DNA from: Sphaerulina vaccinii
Lineage: Eukaryota > Ascomycota > Dothideomycetes > Mycosphaerellales > Mycosphaerellaceae
DNA: 64,000 nt
NCBI GenBank assembly: GCA_022570795.1
Contig: JAKUDP010000003.1
Location: 1,674,001 to 1,738,000 of the forward strand
Direction: 5' to 3'
Numbering within the stretch: the stretch's first letter is position 1; the number at the start of each line of letters is the position of its first letter. Shown here one piece after another: positions 11,108 through 22,412 of the stretch. A model generated the notes under the pieces. The model was given only the letters and a program-made list of their open reading frames with translations, had not been told where the DNA came from and did not search any database. The position numbers were made by a program, and so were the translations under genes.

Positions 11108-13381
11108 TTATCGAAAACTTTCATCCCTCCGAATAGCAAGGAATGTCAACGACCACAACTGTCGGATGTTACTTTCCGTATACTGTTGACCTGACAGTTG
11201 TGCAAGAGCTCCTAAAGGCTCAAACACGAATTCGCCACCTTGATGGACAGTCCAGCTCCAGACTTCCAATTCCAAATGCTGAGAATTGGCTTCAATGTTA
11301 TCCCACAGATCATTGTATGCACCTAGCACATTTGTGTGCACGACTTTGTCACGACAAAAGTCTGGTGGCGGTACATCACTTCTGCAACGCTCGAGTTGTC
11401 GTTGCAGACCCGCGGCCATCATACCGAGTTGCCAAGACCAGATGACTGTTCCGTGGTATGCATTGTTGGTGAAGTTCGCGGCGTAGACAGGTTCCCCTCC
11501 ATATGCTGGGTTGGATACTACCAACGATACTGGAGTAAGAAGACCCACGGGAAAGGGTGTCCGAATGTTAGTTGCAGTCTGGTTCAGAAAAGCTGTCAAT
11601 TCAGCTTGATTTGTGGTGTTGAGTAGGAATAGACGGAAGCAGTCATCCGTGTTCATGACTTTGACGATAGCTTGGTGATTGCCACCGTCTAACGCCAGGC
11701 CGTGAAATACGATATCGGACTGGATCAGTTCGGTTCTCGAAGGGAAACCAAATCCGGAGCTGTCTGTGTAGCTTTCGACCAGAGCTCTGGCCTCTCTATG
11801 GGGAACTACTACTTTGAAGAATTGTAGCGTGTTGTCCTCCCATACTTGAGCATACTGTGCTGCCAGGTCAGACCATTTTGGGTACTCCGTGAACCAGCCA
11901 GCAGCAGAGAGGGCGGAGATGGATCGCAGAGCAGCCGGTACGAGAGCGGTGTTGACGTCGTAGGGAACACGCCCATCACCAAGGCCAATGTTTGTATCCC
12001 TCCATTGGCCAAAGCGGAAGTTGTCCTCGAGACGTATTAGATTGTCCTTGATTTGTCCTCCATCTCTGGCAAAAGAAGCTGTCTTGGTCATGATCGCTTT
12101 AGCATTGATGAGGGCTAGCTCTCCATACGTCAAGCCAGAATTTCCAAAGTCGAGATTTGAGACAGTGTTCAGGAAAGCTGCTGTGCGTTGTTGACCCACA
12201 GCGGATCCAAGGAAGTACTTCTCCAAGAGAGGCATCAGATAGTAGGCAGTGTCGACCATAACGTAGGTACACCCAGGAGTGGTATTGGCGATGCCTGTTC
12301 GCTGAATGTTGAGGAATGTAGCATAATCGCCAATTGTCTCCTCGTGGCAGACTACACCGGAAGTCTGATTTAGTCTTTCCAGAACAGAGCCGATGACAGC
12401 CTCTATTGCACCACCTTCGCCTTCAGACAAGACTGGCAAAAGCAATAGGGTAGCAATCATTGAGTCGCGGCCGAAGAACGTTAGGAACCTCCAGGCTCCT
12501 GCTAAAAGCTTATTGGAGTAAGACAAGAATGTGAGAGATCTGACACGCTCGGCATCCTGTTCGATGAGTTCTTGGGCTTGCTCGTTTAGGACCTGACTTC
12601 CGTGTAGTTGCTCAAGCTGAGGATAGTCGAACTTGGCAACGAACTTGTAGGTTCCAGCTTCCAGCCTCACCGTCTTCTCTTCGATCGCAATCCCGCTGTT
12701 ACCAGATATTGCAGTGAAAGATATTGATGTCGTCGTGACATTGTCGAGCCAGACCCTTGACAGCATGACACCTCCGCTGTCTCCCACCCTCGTGTATTGG
12801 ATGGCGTCTTGTATGACCGGAGATAGGATGGAAGGACCTTCGGTAAAATCTCGAACATTGCGAATACTCCCGAGTATAGCGACTGAGAGCACAGCAGACG
12901 TGTTCAAAGTCATCACAGTCTGGATGCCAACGAACGGTAGACCGGATAACGAATCACTTGCTGGCTCTTCGTAAATCGCCTGTAGATACTGATCAGGCCC
13001 GGTTGAACTTTCTTCCGTCCTAGCAAGACCGATTGCAAGAGACCCATTCGCACCTTCCACGGGCTTGAAGTATGCTACAGCTCCCGAGTTACCGGCGGGC
13101 CATGCAACGAGCAGTCTTGGCCCAATGATAGTCAGGTCTGACGTTACAAGAGGACTCGTGACAATGACCTGTGTGGCTGAATGGCAATCCGAATAGAAGT
13201 AGTTCTCATATGGAGGGTCGCTAAGGTGCTGTGTGGTCGGCTCTGCCATGCACGTAACTTCGAGACTCTCGGTACCCGTCCGCGATGACTTCTCAAATTC
13301 TCCTCGAGGCGTGGCGGCCGCGCATTTGGTCCTTGCTACTAGCAAGAGTGCAGTCGAAGCGATGATCCGTCTGGACACCAT
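11108..13381 (-). CDS. Secreted six-hairpin-glycosidase-like protein
   Basis: Single long ORF. I start it at MVSRRIIASTALLLVA (13381), which gives a clean signal peptide; an upstream ATG at 13417 would bury it behind 12 charged residues. The N-terminal half is beta-rich with many N-x-S/T sites. From about residue 300 of the longer form come helical segments with LTFFGRDSMIATLLLLP, then CHEETIGDYATFL, DGRVPYDVNTALVP and late ELEVWSWTVHQGGEF. FGRD and acidic residues in such segments are seen in the (alpha/alpha)6 glycosidases related to glycogen debranching enzymes. I infer an extracellular or wall-acting carbohydrase; substrate unknown. Both sides lie close to RIP-like islands, yet the gene itself is not RIP-mutated. 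Confidence 0.75.
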   Translation of the reverse strand: MVSRRIIASTALLLVARTKCAAATPRGEFEKSSRTGTESLEVTCMAEPTTQHLSDPPYENYFYSDCHSATQVIVTSPLVTSDLTIIGPRLLVAWPAGNSGAVAYFKPVEGANGSLAIGLARTEESSTGPDQYLQAIYEEPASDSLSGLPFVGIQTVMTLNTSAVLSVAILGSIRNVRDFTEGPSILSPVIQDAIQYTRVGDSGGVMLSRVWLDNVTTTSISFTAISGNSGIAIEEKTVRLEAGTYKFVAKFDYPQLEQLHGSQVLNEQAQELIEQDAERVRSLTFLSYSNKLLAGAWRFLTFFGRDSMIATLLLLPVLSEGEGGAIEAVIGSVLERLNQTSGVVCHEETIGDYATFLNIQRTGIANTTPGCTYVMVDTAYYLMPLLEKYFLGSAVGQQRTAAFLNTVSNLDFGNSGLTYGELALINAKAIMTKTASFARDGGQIKDNLIRLEDNFRFGQWRDTNIGLGDGRVPYDVNTALVPAALRSISALSAAGWFTEYPKWSDLAAQYAQVWEDNTLQFFKVVVPHREARALVESYTDSSGFGFPSRTELIQSDIVFHGLALDGGNHQAIVKVMNTDDCFRLFLLNTTNQAELTAFLNQTATNIRTPFPVGLLTPVSLVVSNPAYGGEPVYAANFTNNAYHGTVIWSWQLGMMAAGLQRQLERCRSDVPPPDFCRDKVVHTNVLGAYNDLWDNIEANSQHLELEVWSWTVHQGGEFVFEPLGALAQLSGQQYTESNIRQLWSLTFLAIRRDESFR

Positions 13382-14365
13382 GTTCGAGCGACGCCAGTCG
13401 AGGAGCATGCAGTGCAATGTTGAGTAAGAACTTGGTTAGCCCAGGACTCAGGTGTACGATAACCTTGAGAAACAGCATCAGCAGCATGATATGTAGGTAC
13501 ATTCTCGGTCAGTCCCTTGAGCCTGAATGAATGTTACTAGCTCATAGCGCCGCAGTAAGTAAACATCCTTTGTCTTCTGTCCCTGGTCCTCGAGCATTGG
13601 CGAGATGGAATGTGGATATCCCTGGACAGTCGGTGATATATGCCTAATTGATCAATCAATCCGGCAGTGAGGGACTTTGTCAAAGTATTTACTCAAATAG
13701 CTAGACGTGAGTCTGTGTCTTTCATACTGGGTATCCGTGCCATTAGATAGCGAAGTGAAGAATTGAAGCTATCGACGCGGTAAGCGCCCTGTGTAAGCGG
13801 CAGGAAGGCGCGGAACACAAAATCTGTCGCAGAAAGACAACTTGCTCTGTGCCCTCGTACGAAGCACAGCCGCGCACGACCAGTAATGTCCGGGACAAGG
13901 TTGTACAGGACCTATTCCCAACGCTGTGCCTGGCTACGTTAAATGCGGATCAAAAAAGCTGCGAAAACGAGCACCGGAGGACGGAGCAGTTGTCGGCATG
14001 TGAGGTACCCTGCGGTAACATATACGATTTAAGCAGAGCGAAACCGATCGCGTAACCTGTTTAGGGGCCTGCTACAGCTACGGAGAGATTGGTAGCAAGT
14101 TGGCAGAGGCGGAGGAATTATACCAGTCCTTCGAGGTAACTACAGCACTTAGACGTGTCTAGGTTCCTGCAAAGAGTAGCACAAGTACAGCGGGAATGCC
14201 CTGGAGTATCTATATTGTTCTCGAATTACCTCTGTTCCGAGCTCTTCGTCTGCGAGGTTCGTGGGAAGTCAGGCCAGCGGTGTGTCTACGGGCGCATCTC
14301 GAGGTGGAGCGTGCGCCACAGCAACGTGGCCAGAGAGCTTGTGACTGTTGAGTGTTTGCGCAGAG
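13382..14365. other. Upstream region of the glycosidase-like gene, no gene seen
   Basis: Normal base composition. It presumably holds the promoter of the minus-strand gene ending at 11108. Only short overlapping ORFs on both strands without recognisable motifs. Confidence 0.5.
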
Positions 14366-14725
14366 CTATGCGACAGCTGCCAGAGTGCCTGCAAGCATCC
14401 CAGAGTACCTGAACTCTCCTCGGCGCTGTTGTCTTCCAAGCTCTTCACCCAGGATTACCAGGGCATCGCGCATCTCGAGACGCGTGGCGTGTGAGGTCCA
14501 GGGGGTCGTGCAGCTTTGAAGCTCTCCCGCGAATGGCGAGAAGGCAGCAGTGATGGTGAAGGTGTCGTGGTGATTGTATAGACTTGTCCCAGCTTGAGCA
14601 GTGAGAATTGTGAACGGAAGTGCAGCAGCCAGCAAGTGTGGAGCCAACTCCGAGAAGGTATCGCACGTCGCATGAAGATGTAAGAACATGAGAGCGAAAA
14701 CGCTGATGACCATGACTATGTTCAT
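14366..14725 (-). CDS. Possible small membrane or secreted protein
   Basis: Not recognised. From Met at 14725 the frame reads MNIVMVISVFALMFLHLHA, a good signal peptide or membrane anchor. A second hydrophobic stretch (LLAAALPFTILTAQA) and a polar C terminus follow, for a total of about 119 residues. The ORF continues open upstream to 14833 but with a less protein-like N terminus. It overlaps other-frame ORFs of similar size, so it may be chance. Its position between RIP-like islands is a typical place for small lineage-specific secreted proteins, but nothing else supports that. Confidence 0.3.
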   Translation of the reverse strand: MNIVMVISVFALMFLHLHATCDTFSELAPHLLAAALPFTILTAQAGTSLYNHHDTFTITAAFSPFAGELQSCTTPWTSHATRLEMRDALVILGEELGRQQRRGEFRYSGMLAGTLAAVA

Positions 14726-14833
14726 TGAACGACAAGATGATATCGTCTGCGGGGCGACCAGCAGCTCAGCAGTTTCGAGGTAAGAGAACGGGAATGGAAG
14801 TACAGAACAGCTCGAACTTTGCGATTGCGGCAT

Positions 14834-16779
14834 CTAATACACGAATGCGACACACAGATGCGACGACACGAGAACGATGTGCGTGGGATCAGCAGGCCAG
14901 CAGGGAGGTCAGGATGCACTCTCGGTTGTGAGAGGTGAAAGAGCTGGAAGCATCGCATGCGACGGGAGCAAGAGCTGAAAGTGATGGATGCAGCCTTCGT
15001 GTGGCCAGAACACCAACTTGTCTGGGGCGGCACGACACAGGATCGTGGACTTATCGTGGACTGGCAACTTGGGAACGTGGAAAGCGGTCACCTGGATTGT
15101 GCCAGGATAGACTTCGAGTCATTGAGACATATGCAGCTTTGAAGCTCGGCAGGTCGAACTTGCGGGACCTGGAAGCCTCAATCTGTTATGTATTGAGCTT
15201 GGTGATGTCTCTCGTGCTCAGGCTACAGATGGCGTGGCTAGCTCACATCGTGAAGATGTGTGGAGCTCGAGTGCGTCTTAACACTCGGCAGGACTTTCAC
15301 AGGGGCGAAGATCTTCAGAAAGCGAAACATCATCAACATGAGTATGGTGATTCGAATCCCATTCGAGCACAGCGAGAAGACCGTGGCGTTCGCTCTCTAT
15401 CATCTCGAACATGACAGACAGATATCTTAGGGTTCATGCACGGCGAGACAACCAGGAGAACTTGTCGCTATTCGAAAGATCCTCCAGCTAGAATGCTGAG
15501 GCTTGAGATAACTGGTTCTGGGCTCCGGATGCTGAGTATGATGGAGGCTCTTCCAGCCCATTCCGAGGATATGTCAAACACGTGGATAAGTCCTTGAAGG
15601 TTACCTGGACTATACACTTCCATACGACGAAGAACCTCCAAACGTTGTTCACCTCCGCCGTCCTGACTCCTGTACAAGAAGGACCGTGAAGACCCTCTAC
15701 AGTTAGATTGTGCTGACACGTACCTTTAAAAGTCGTCAAAGCAAGTAAGGACTTTCACAAGCTCAAGATTGGTCTGCGAATTGGAGGTGTATCTGGTACT
15801 CATCTCGCGATACTCAATACCTCTCCCAAAAAACCCACGTGTGGAGCCTCAGCTTGACGTCTACATTGTTGGACTATCTGACACGAGTCCACAACTTTCT
15901 GCCTTCAGGGTCTCTGCTTCGGGGTCGAGGTATCTATGTCAGCGTATGGCTACTTTCCAACAGATCCACAACAGGCCTTCTGATCTACCATCCACCCTAT
16001 GCTTCAGTTCTGTTGGTGATGACCTTCTTCGGGAACGGCCGTGGCTCTTTCGGTGATGATTGGAAGGGGTTCATGTCTTGAGTCTAAGAGCGCTTGCGCA
16101 GAGCAGATGGCGTTTGCTGAGGTTGTCTACGGAAGGTGCGAATGCTGACCATAATGTGTTGGACGTGCGTGCGACTGGGAGACTGATCTAGCTCAATGAG
16201 TGAGGTAAAACAGAGCTTCAGAAAGAGCTAACTTTGGCAAGGCTCACTTCCCAACATGAGCCTGGCAGCACTCTTCTCAGGACATCCCTCAACTTTACCT
16301 ATGCCGGGAACTCGTACTCCAGGCAACACGACAATAAGAACGATAGCACGAAACGGTGCGTTAGCTTCAAGATACGAAGCAGGACACATCCTCTTCCTCT
16401 CGTCGCCTTGGGCCATACACACTCTCTCTGTCACTCTTCCTCCTCTTCATTGCTCGCCTACTGCTAACACTACCCTACCCATGACAATAGCAGTTGTCCT
16501 GCGACGCGCACATAACTTCACGTTCGGCGTGATACTGCAAGAAGTGTTCTGATCTTCTGCAATAACGACTTCACTCGAGGGCTCTTACTCCTTCTTATAA
16601 GATGTGCTCTCGCCGTCGGGCAACTGCAGAAGTCTCAGTCTTGCGAAAGTTCAGTAACTGGAGCCAATATTACTGCAAGTTTGAGTTGCTGTGACGAACT
16701 ACCAGCGAAAGGCATTCATTCAGCACAGCTTGCAGAGAGAATGTCGCACTCTCCGAAATACGACCGGGCGGGCGACTTC
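14834..16779. other. Gene-poor stretch before island 2
   Basis: Normal composition and numerous short ORFs on both strands that overlap and show no conserved motif. I see no gene I can support. Composition shifts to TA-rich just after 16780. Confidence 0.5.
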
Positions 16780-19700
16780 GGTTCAATGATTAACATCAAT
16801 CACAATCACCGCAACTAGTTGGTTAATTGCAGGCGCAATTACAACGCAATCTAGGCCTCCAATTAGTTGCAATTAAGCCTATGAAAGTGCTTTTGGTTGC
16901 AACCGCCTGTTTTCGAGTCTGTGCGCACGCGTTTGCACGCGTTCTTTGCTAAGAGTATGCGTTCTAACCGGATCTGCGCGATTCGCTATAGAAATAAGGC
17001 TGCTAGATTACCCGAATAGGCAATACTAGGCTCTAACGAGGAGATTGCAATCGACGTAATTAGCGCGTACTTTTACCTTCCGATTACTAATCGGCCTTCA
17101 ATTAACGCAATATACCTCTTAGATTAGTTGCAATTAGTTAATATTAATTATTACTTCGGTTGTGCGGCGGCAGCGTCCTATAGCGATAATAATAGTAATA
17201 TACAATACCTAGTAGTAGCAATAAGAACGCTACCTTTGGAGTATTATAAGGAGTATCTAGCTATATCTTAAAGAGAAGTAAAGTAGCGCTAGACAAAGTT
17301 GCTAGGACCTAGTCTTACTTAATATATCTATACTAACTCGTCGCTATTAAATAGCGATTAGACAACTCTATTCCCTAAGACTAACCTAAATCTAAGTAGT
17401 ACCTAAATTACTAAAAGTATAAAAAGGGAAGATAAATATATAATTACTAAAAGGTATCTATATAGCTTATTATAATCTAGTAATTATATTCTAAGAGTCT
17501 AGTATTCTCCTAGTTACCTATTAATTACTATTATTCTCTCTTAACCTATAATAAGTATATAGGCTACCTACTTCTAGATATATAGTATACTTATAGTTCG
17601 GTATAGTAGTATATTTATCTATATATTAATAGAATATAAGACCTAGCTTATAGAAGAATATATTTAAAAGTAGATTAGGATATCTTCCTTATATACTAGG
17701 ATACTATAAGTTTATATAGACTCTATTCGAGGAAGTATATAGGTTTCTAAGGATAGAAGCGATATTACTATATATTCTAATAGGCTTAGCCTTATAGAGC
17801 TTAGTATTATAGTTTAAGTTCTTATAGATAGGATCGCAAATTAGGTATACTATATAGGCTTTTATAGTCTTATCTAGCTAGTAAGTTACTATATTACAAA
17901 TAGGATATATAATATAAGTCTTACTAATAAGGTATATTATAGAGCTATATAAAGGTATTATATAGGTTATATTAATAAGTTATATATTATCTATATCTAG
18001 TAATATATAGTCTATATCCGAAGTAACTTCTAGGTAGGTTAGAACTAGTTAGAGATTGCCTATTAATAACTTAGAAGTAAAGCTAAAGTCGTAGTTCTTA
18101 AAAGATACCTATAAGGTATATAGTAGAAGAGAGGAGCCGATAGTTATTAAGCCGAGCTTAGCTTCAAGTAAATAAGTAGTAGTCTAAGTACTTCCGGCTT
18201 AGACTAATACTAATATATATAGGCAATATAGCCGACTTAATATTAAGCCTATAATAGCTTAAGTAACCGAGGCTAGTAGTACTAATTTACTAAGCCTAGC
18301 TTTAAATACTCGACTTCTAGAGGAGAATATATAGGTTAAGAATCTATTAACTATCGTCTAGTATAGAGTAGCTACTTCGAAGTCGCTACCTAGTACGAGA
18401 TTATTTATAATATAGTTATAAGTATTAGATATCTTATCGAAGACTTTATTTTAAGTATAGGTTAGGTATATTATATATTTATTCTTTATCTTATCTAGGT
18501 ACTAGGAGTCTATATTATAAGTAGTATATATAATATATATATTCTTCGTCCTATCTAGGAATTCTAAATCTATATTATATATAGTATAGGTAATATACTT
18601 TATAGATATCTTGTCTAGGAACTTAGTCTCTACTTTATATATTAGATATATAATATATATATTCTTCGTCTTATCTAGGAACTTAGAATCTATATTATAT
18701 ATAGTATAGGTAATATACTTCGTAGCTATTTTGTCTAGAAATTTAGTATCTACTTTATATATTAGATAGATAATATACTTGTTCTTTGTCTTATCTAGAT
18801 ATTAAGTATTACTATTATAGATAGTATATATAATATATTTCCTAGCCTTCTTATCTAGAAACTCGGAGTCTACTTTATAGATAGGATAGGTAATATACTT
18901 ATTCTTTACCTAGTTTAGATATTAAGTATTCTTATTATAGATAGCGTATAAAATATACTTCCTAGCCTTCTTATCTAGAAATTCGGAATCTGCTTTATAA
19001 ATAGAATAGTTTATATAAACCTTCTTAGTTATATCTAGAAATTAGGTTATTATATTATAAGTCGGTAGCTTGATATAAGACTTTTTAGCTAAGTTCTAGT
19101 ACTATTACAAGTTACGACAGATACCCGATATACCCGGTCGAATAGGGTTATCGTAGCTTATATTAGGAATAGTACTAGTAGTAGCATTAGAAAATATATA
19201 AGAGAAGTCTATATTAAACTAGCTTTTTCTATTATCGCGCTACTATCCTTTCTCTATAGCGAAGCTTATCGACTATAACTTATTATATATAGCGTAGAAC
19301 TGCCCTTATATATTTGTTCTATTATAGAGGATATATATTACAAATATCTAGTATATCCTTAGACGACTATTATACCTAGAGAAGGTAAGAAGTTAGCGAC
19401 AATTCCTCTAAAACTCTAAGTACTAGTATATCTAATATTCCTACTATTTATATTATTATAAAGTAACTCGATACTCGTATCTTACTTAATATAGTTTCTA
19501 GTATAATAAGATTAGTATCCTACTTAGTAGTCTACTTACTAGATATATAGATAAGTATAGTTCTAGTTACTTGTAGCTATATAAGTAGTAGTATACTTTT
19601 CGGTAGAGAATAGGCTATCTAAAAATATCTTAACTCTAATATATATAGAGTCTCTAGTATAGTTCTTAGTAGGGATATTTATTATAACTTTTCTAAGAGA

Positions 19701-21290
19701 TATACTAGAAGAGTAGCCTTTAGGTATTATAATATTACTATTTATATAGCTATTACTCCTAGTAATAAGAATTTCGAAGTTGTAGCGCTATTAACTAGTA
19801 TTTGTTACTATTTTAGCGCTAATAGGACCTCTATAGTAGATATATTTAAGTACTATTTATAAAGTAGAGTTCGAGCAAGCTTCTATTAGGTCGAGTAATA
19901 GTACTCTTTCGAAGTAGGTATTAAATAATTAGTAGCTCTAGAATATATTAGTATCTAGAAAACCCGGGCGTAGTATAGATTATATATTAATATTATTATA
20001 CCTTTTTATATATTCCTATATATATCTATTATTACGTTCTAGAACAGAGTAGCCTATACTTTAATATTATATTAGTTAAATACTAAGGAAAGAATTATAG
20101 ATTGTACTTACTACCTATATACTTCTTAACTTAACCTTTTTAAGTTAGTAAATATATAGTAGTACCCTATAGGTATAGATATAGTAGATATATTAGGAAT
20201 AGTAGCTTACTATTACTTAGGAGTCTATAGATTAGAAGAATAACTCTAGTATTACTCTAGGGTTTTGTCTTAAAGGTTCGCTAGTATAGCAGCCTCGACT
20301 ACTACTATAGCTTCTATAGGTTTGTAGGCAATAGTTATTTATACTACTTCGGTATTAACTATCGGTATTAAGGGAGTAGGGAGGTCTAGAAGTATATTAA
20401 TAGCATCCTAGTCGATACTTTATAGTCGTAGGCTAGTAGTAATAGATCTAGCTAGGATTGTAGCTAGTATCTAGAACTATATTATATTTAATATATAGAG
20501 TATAGTAAGGTGTCTACTAATAAGGGAATATAAAGAGTAAATAAGTTAGGTACTTAAAAAGCTATAAAGCTCGAAGTTATCTTAATATAATTAAAAAAAT
20601 TCGGACTTATATATCTATATAGATACTATACTACTTAGAATCTACTAAAAGCGGCTCCCGAAGTCGATAGACTTACTAGAAGTAGTATATAGATATAGTC
20701 GTATAGCTAATTTTATATATTATAGTATTATAGCGCTTTATATTAGAGGCTCTATAGATACTTATAGCTTGGCTCTTAGTAGTAATACTATATTAGAGGT
20801 CTATATATAGTTATACTATAGACTATACTTATCGAAGAGCCTAGGCCGGCTAGGTATCTATATACGAATATTATTTTATATACTCCTAGTACGAAGTTAA
20901 TATTCTTATAAAGAGCTTAAAAGCTATTATATAAGATACTCTCTAGACTAGTAAAGCAATAGTAGAACTCTAGGCCAAATATTAGTACTACTGCGAATAT
21001 ATTATCTCGTTATTCTACTTTTATCTCGTAGTTAGCTTATTCTATAAGTAGAGGCTACTTATAGCTATCTACTAGTATACCTATTAAAACTATTAATAGG
21101 GTAGTAGCTCGGATCTTACTCTATATAAGTGCTTAGCAATTTATATACTTTTTGCTCCGATAGAAAGGTAGCTAAGCTAGTAGTATATACGCTACTACTA
21201 TTACTACCTCGGCTAGTCTCTCTTCTTAGCTATAGGTACGAGAAAGTTAGGTCTAGTTCCTAGTAAACCTCAAAGTCTTGATAAGGAAGA
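16780..21290. other. TA-rich, RIP-like repeat island 2
   Basis: Starts with GGTTAATTGCAGGCGCAATT and repeated TAGTTGCAATTA motifs, a less mutated edge up to about 17160, then becomes strongly TA-rich and stop-filled until about 21290, where ordinary sequence resumes. Similar GTTGCAATT motifs sit at the right end of island 1 (11025-11090), so the two islands may share an element end. No intact ORF above 60 codons. The 60-bp tandem repeat at 18421-19080 is the only internal structure I can resolve. Confidence 0.8.
18421..19080 (-). repeat. 60-bp tandem repeat encoding a decayed 20-residue protein repeat
   Basis: About 10-11 copies in exact 60-nt register. Each has a TTATCTAGGAACT-like core and ends in GGTAATATACTT. 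Alternate units are more alike (18541 versus 18661; 18841 versus 18961), so the higher-order period is 120. Read on the minus strand, units translate to KYITYxIYxxDSEFLDKKxx; about half are free of stops and the others have TAA/TAG at fixed places. A period of 20 codons with conserved Tyr, Asp and Leu says this was protein-coding repeat sequence later hit by RIP. I do not recognise the protein. Confidence 0.8.
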
Positions 21291-22412
21291 AGGCAGGATT
21301 CGATATGATGAAGAAAGGGAGGATGTGAGTAGTGTTAATAGAGTCAGTAGAGAAGTGGATAGTTTTACTGTTTCAGAAAATGACGGAACATGTCCGCTTC
21401 TTGGCATGAGCTGACATTGACGTCGAAACTTGAACTGCTTTCACCTCACGACATCCAGCATCAACTTCGCAAATTCACGATCGTCCACGACCCCGGAGCA
21501 GTATATCGGAATGAGCAAGTCATGTTGAGGTGGATCGACGATGATCTGGACAGCTGCTGAGTAGACAGCTCGAAAGGGTCGCCGAAAGAAATACACGCAG
21601 ATTCATCACTTCAACAGCAGGAGTCCGCCATCTGGCCGTCAGAGGGTCATTCGACATGGTATCGTGACTGTCGGGCTGTGTCTTTGGCTAGCTGGCCGAC
21701 GACTTGATCAGGCCGAGTCCGGCGCATTGTAGACCAGCTAAGCTACCACATCGCAAAGGCTACAGCTGATGCTGCGCACGCGGCGGAACCTCATGCACAA
21801 CCAGGCACTCCGGATCTCATGCCGAACGACTGCGACATGAAGAGACAGTCATATTCCGATCCGTGATGAGGGTCAATCTCTCAGCTACCACGCCAAGAGT
21901 ACTTTCACAACTGGCGGCTGTGTGCGAACTGAGAAAAGCGACTACAATCTAGCCATATTGCTGCATCCTTCGCCTGCTTTCTCTCCGAGATTTCATTCCC
22001 GGTTGTCACGGTCAGATTGAGCAATGCTCGTACATTATCAACATTCGTCAAAGGATTGCCATGCATTGTACGTAGCACGTACACTGGGTGCTCTTTTCGC
22101 AGCAGAGAATGTGGTACGCGCCGCAATGGAAACCCGTGGACAGAAAAGTCCGGAGGAGGAAGCCATATCGTGACAATGCCGATCAGGTATGCTGTATCGG
22201 CAATACAGATGTGGTGAAGGGGACTTACGATATCGCAAGAATATGGTGGCTGAATGGGCTGACTTTTTCGCTTTCCCCGTTCCTTGGTACAGAGTAAGTG
22301 ATGGAGAGCCAATGGAATCAGTGCAGATATACTTATAGCATCCTCTCATGGGGTCCCAGCTGCGGATCATTACGGGCGACACAATGACATTGAACGACAT
22401 GAAAAGCTGTCC
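21291..22412. other. Intergenic, no supported gene
   Basis: Composition returns to normal. Overlapping ORFs on both strands between 21905 and 22450 lack motifs and overlap the transporter's start. It probably contains that gene's promoter. Confidence 0.5.

Noticed and set aside
14935..15414. 159-codon plus-strand ORF
   Set aside because: Low-complexity translation, overlapped on both strands, no splice or start evidence.
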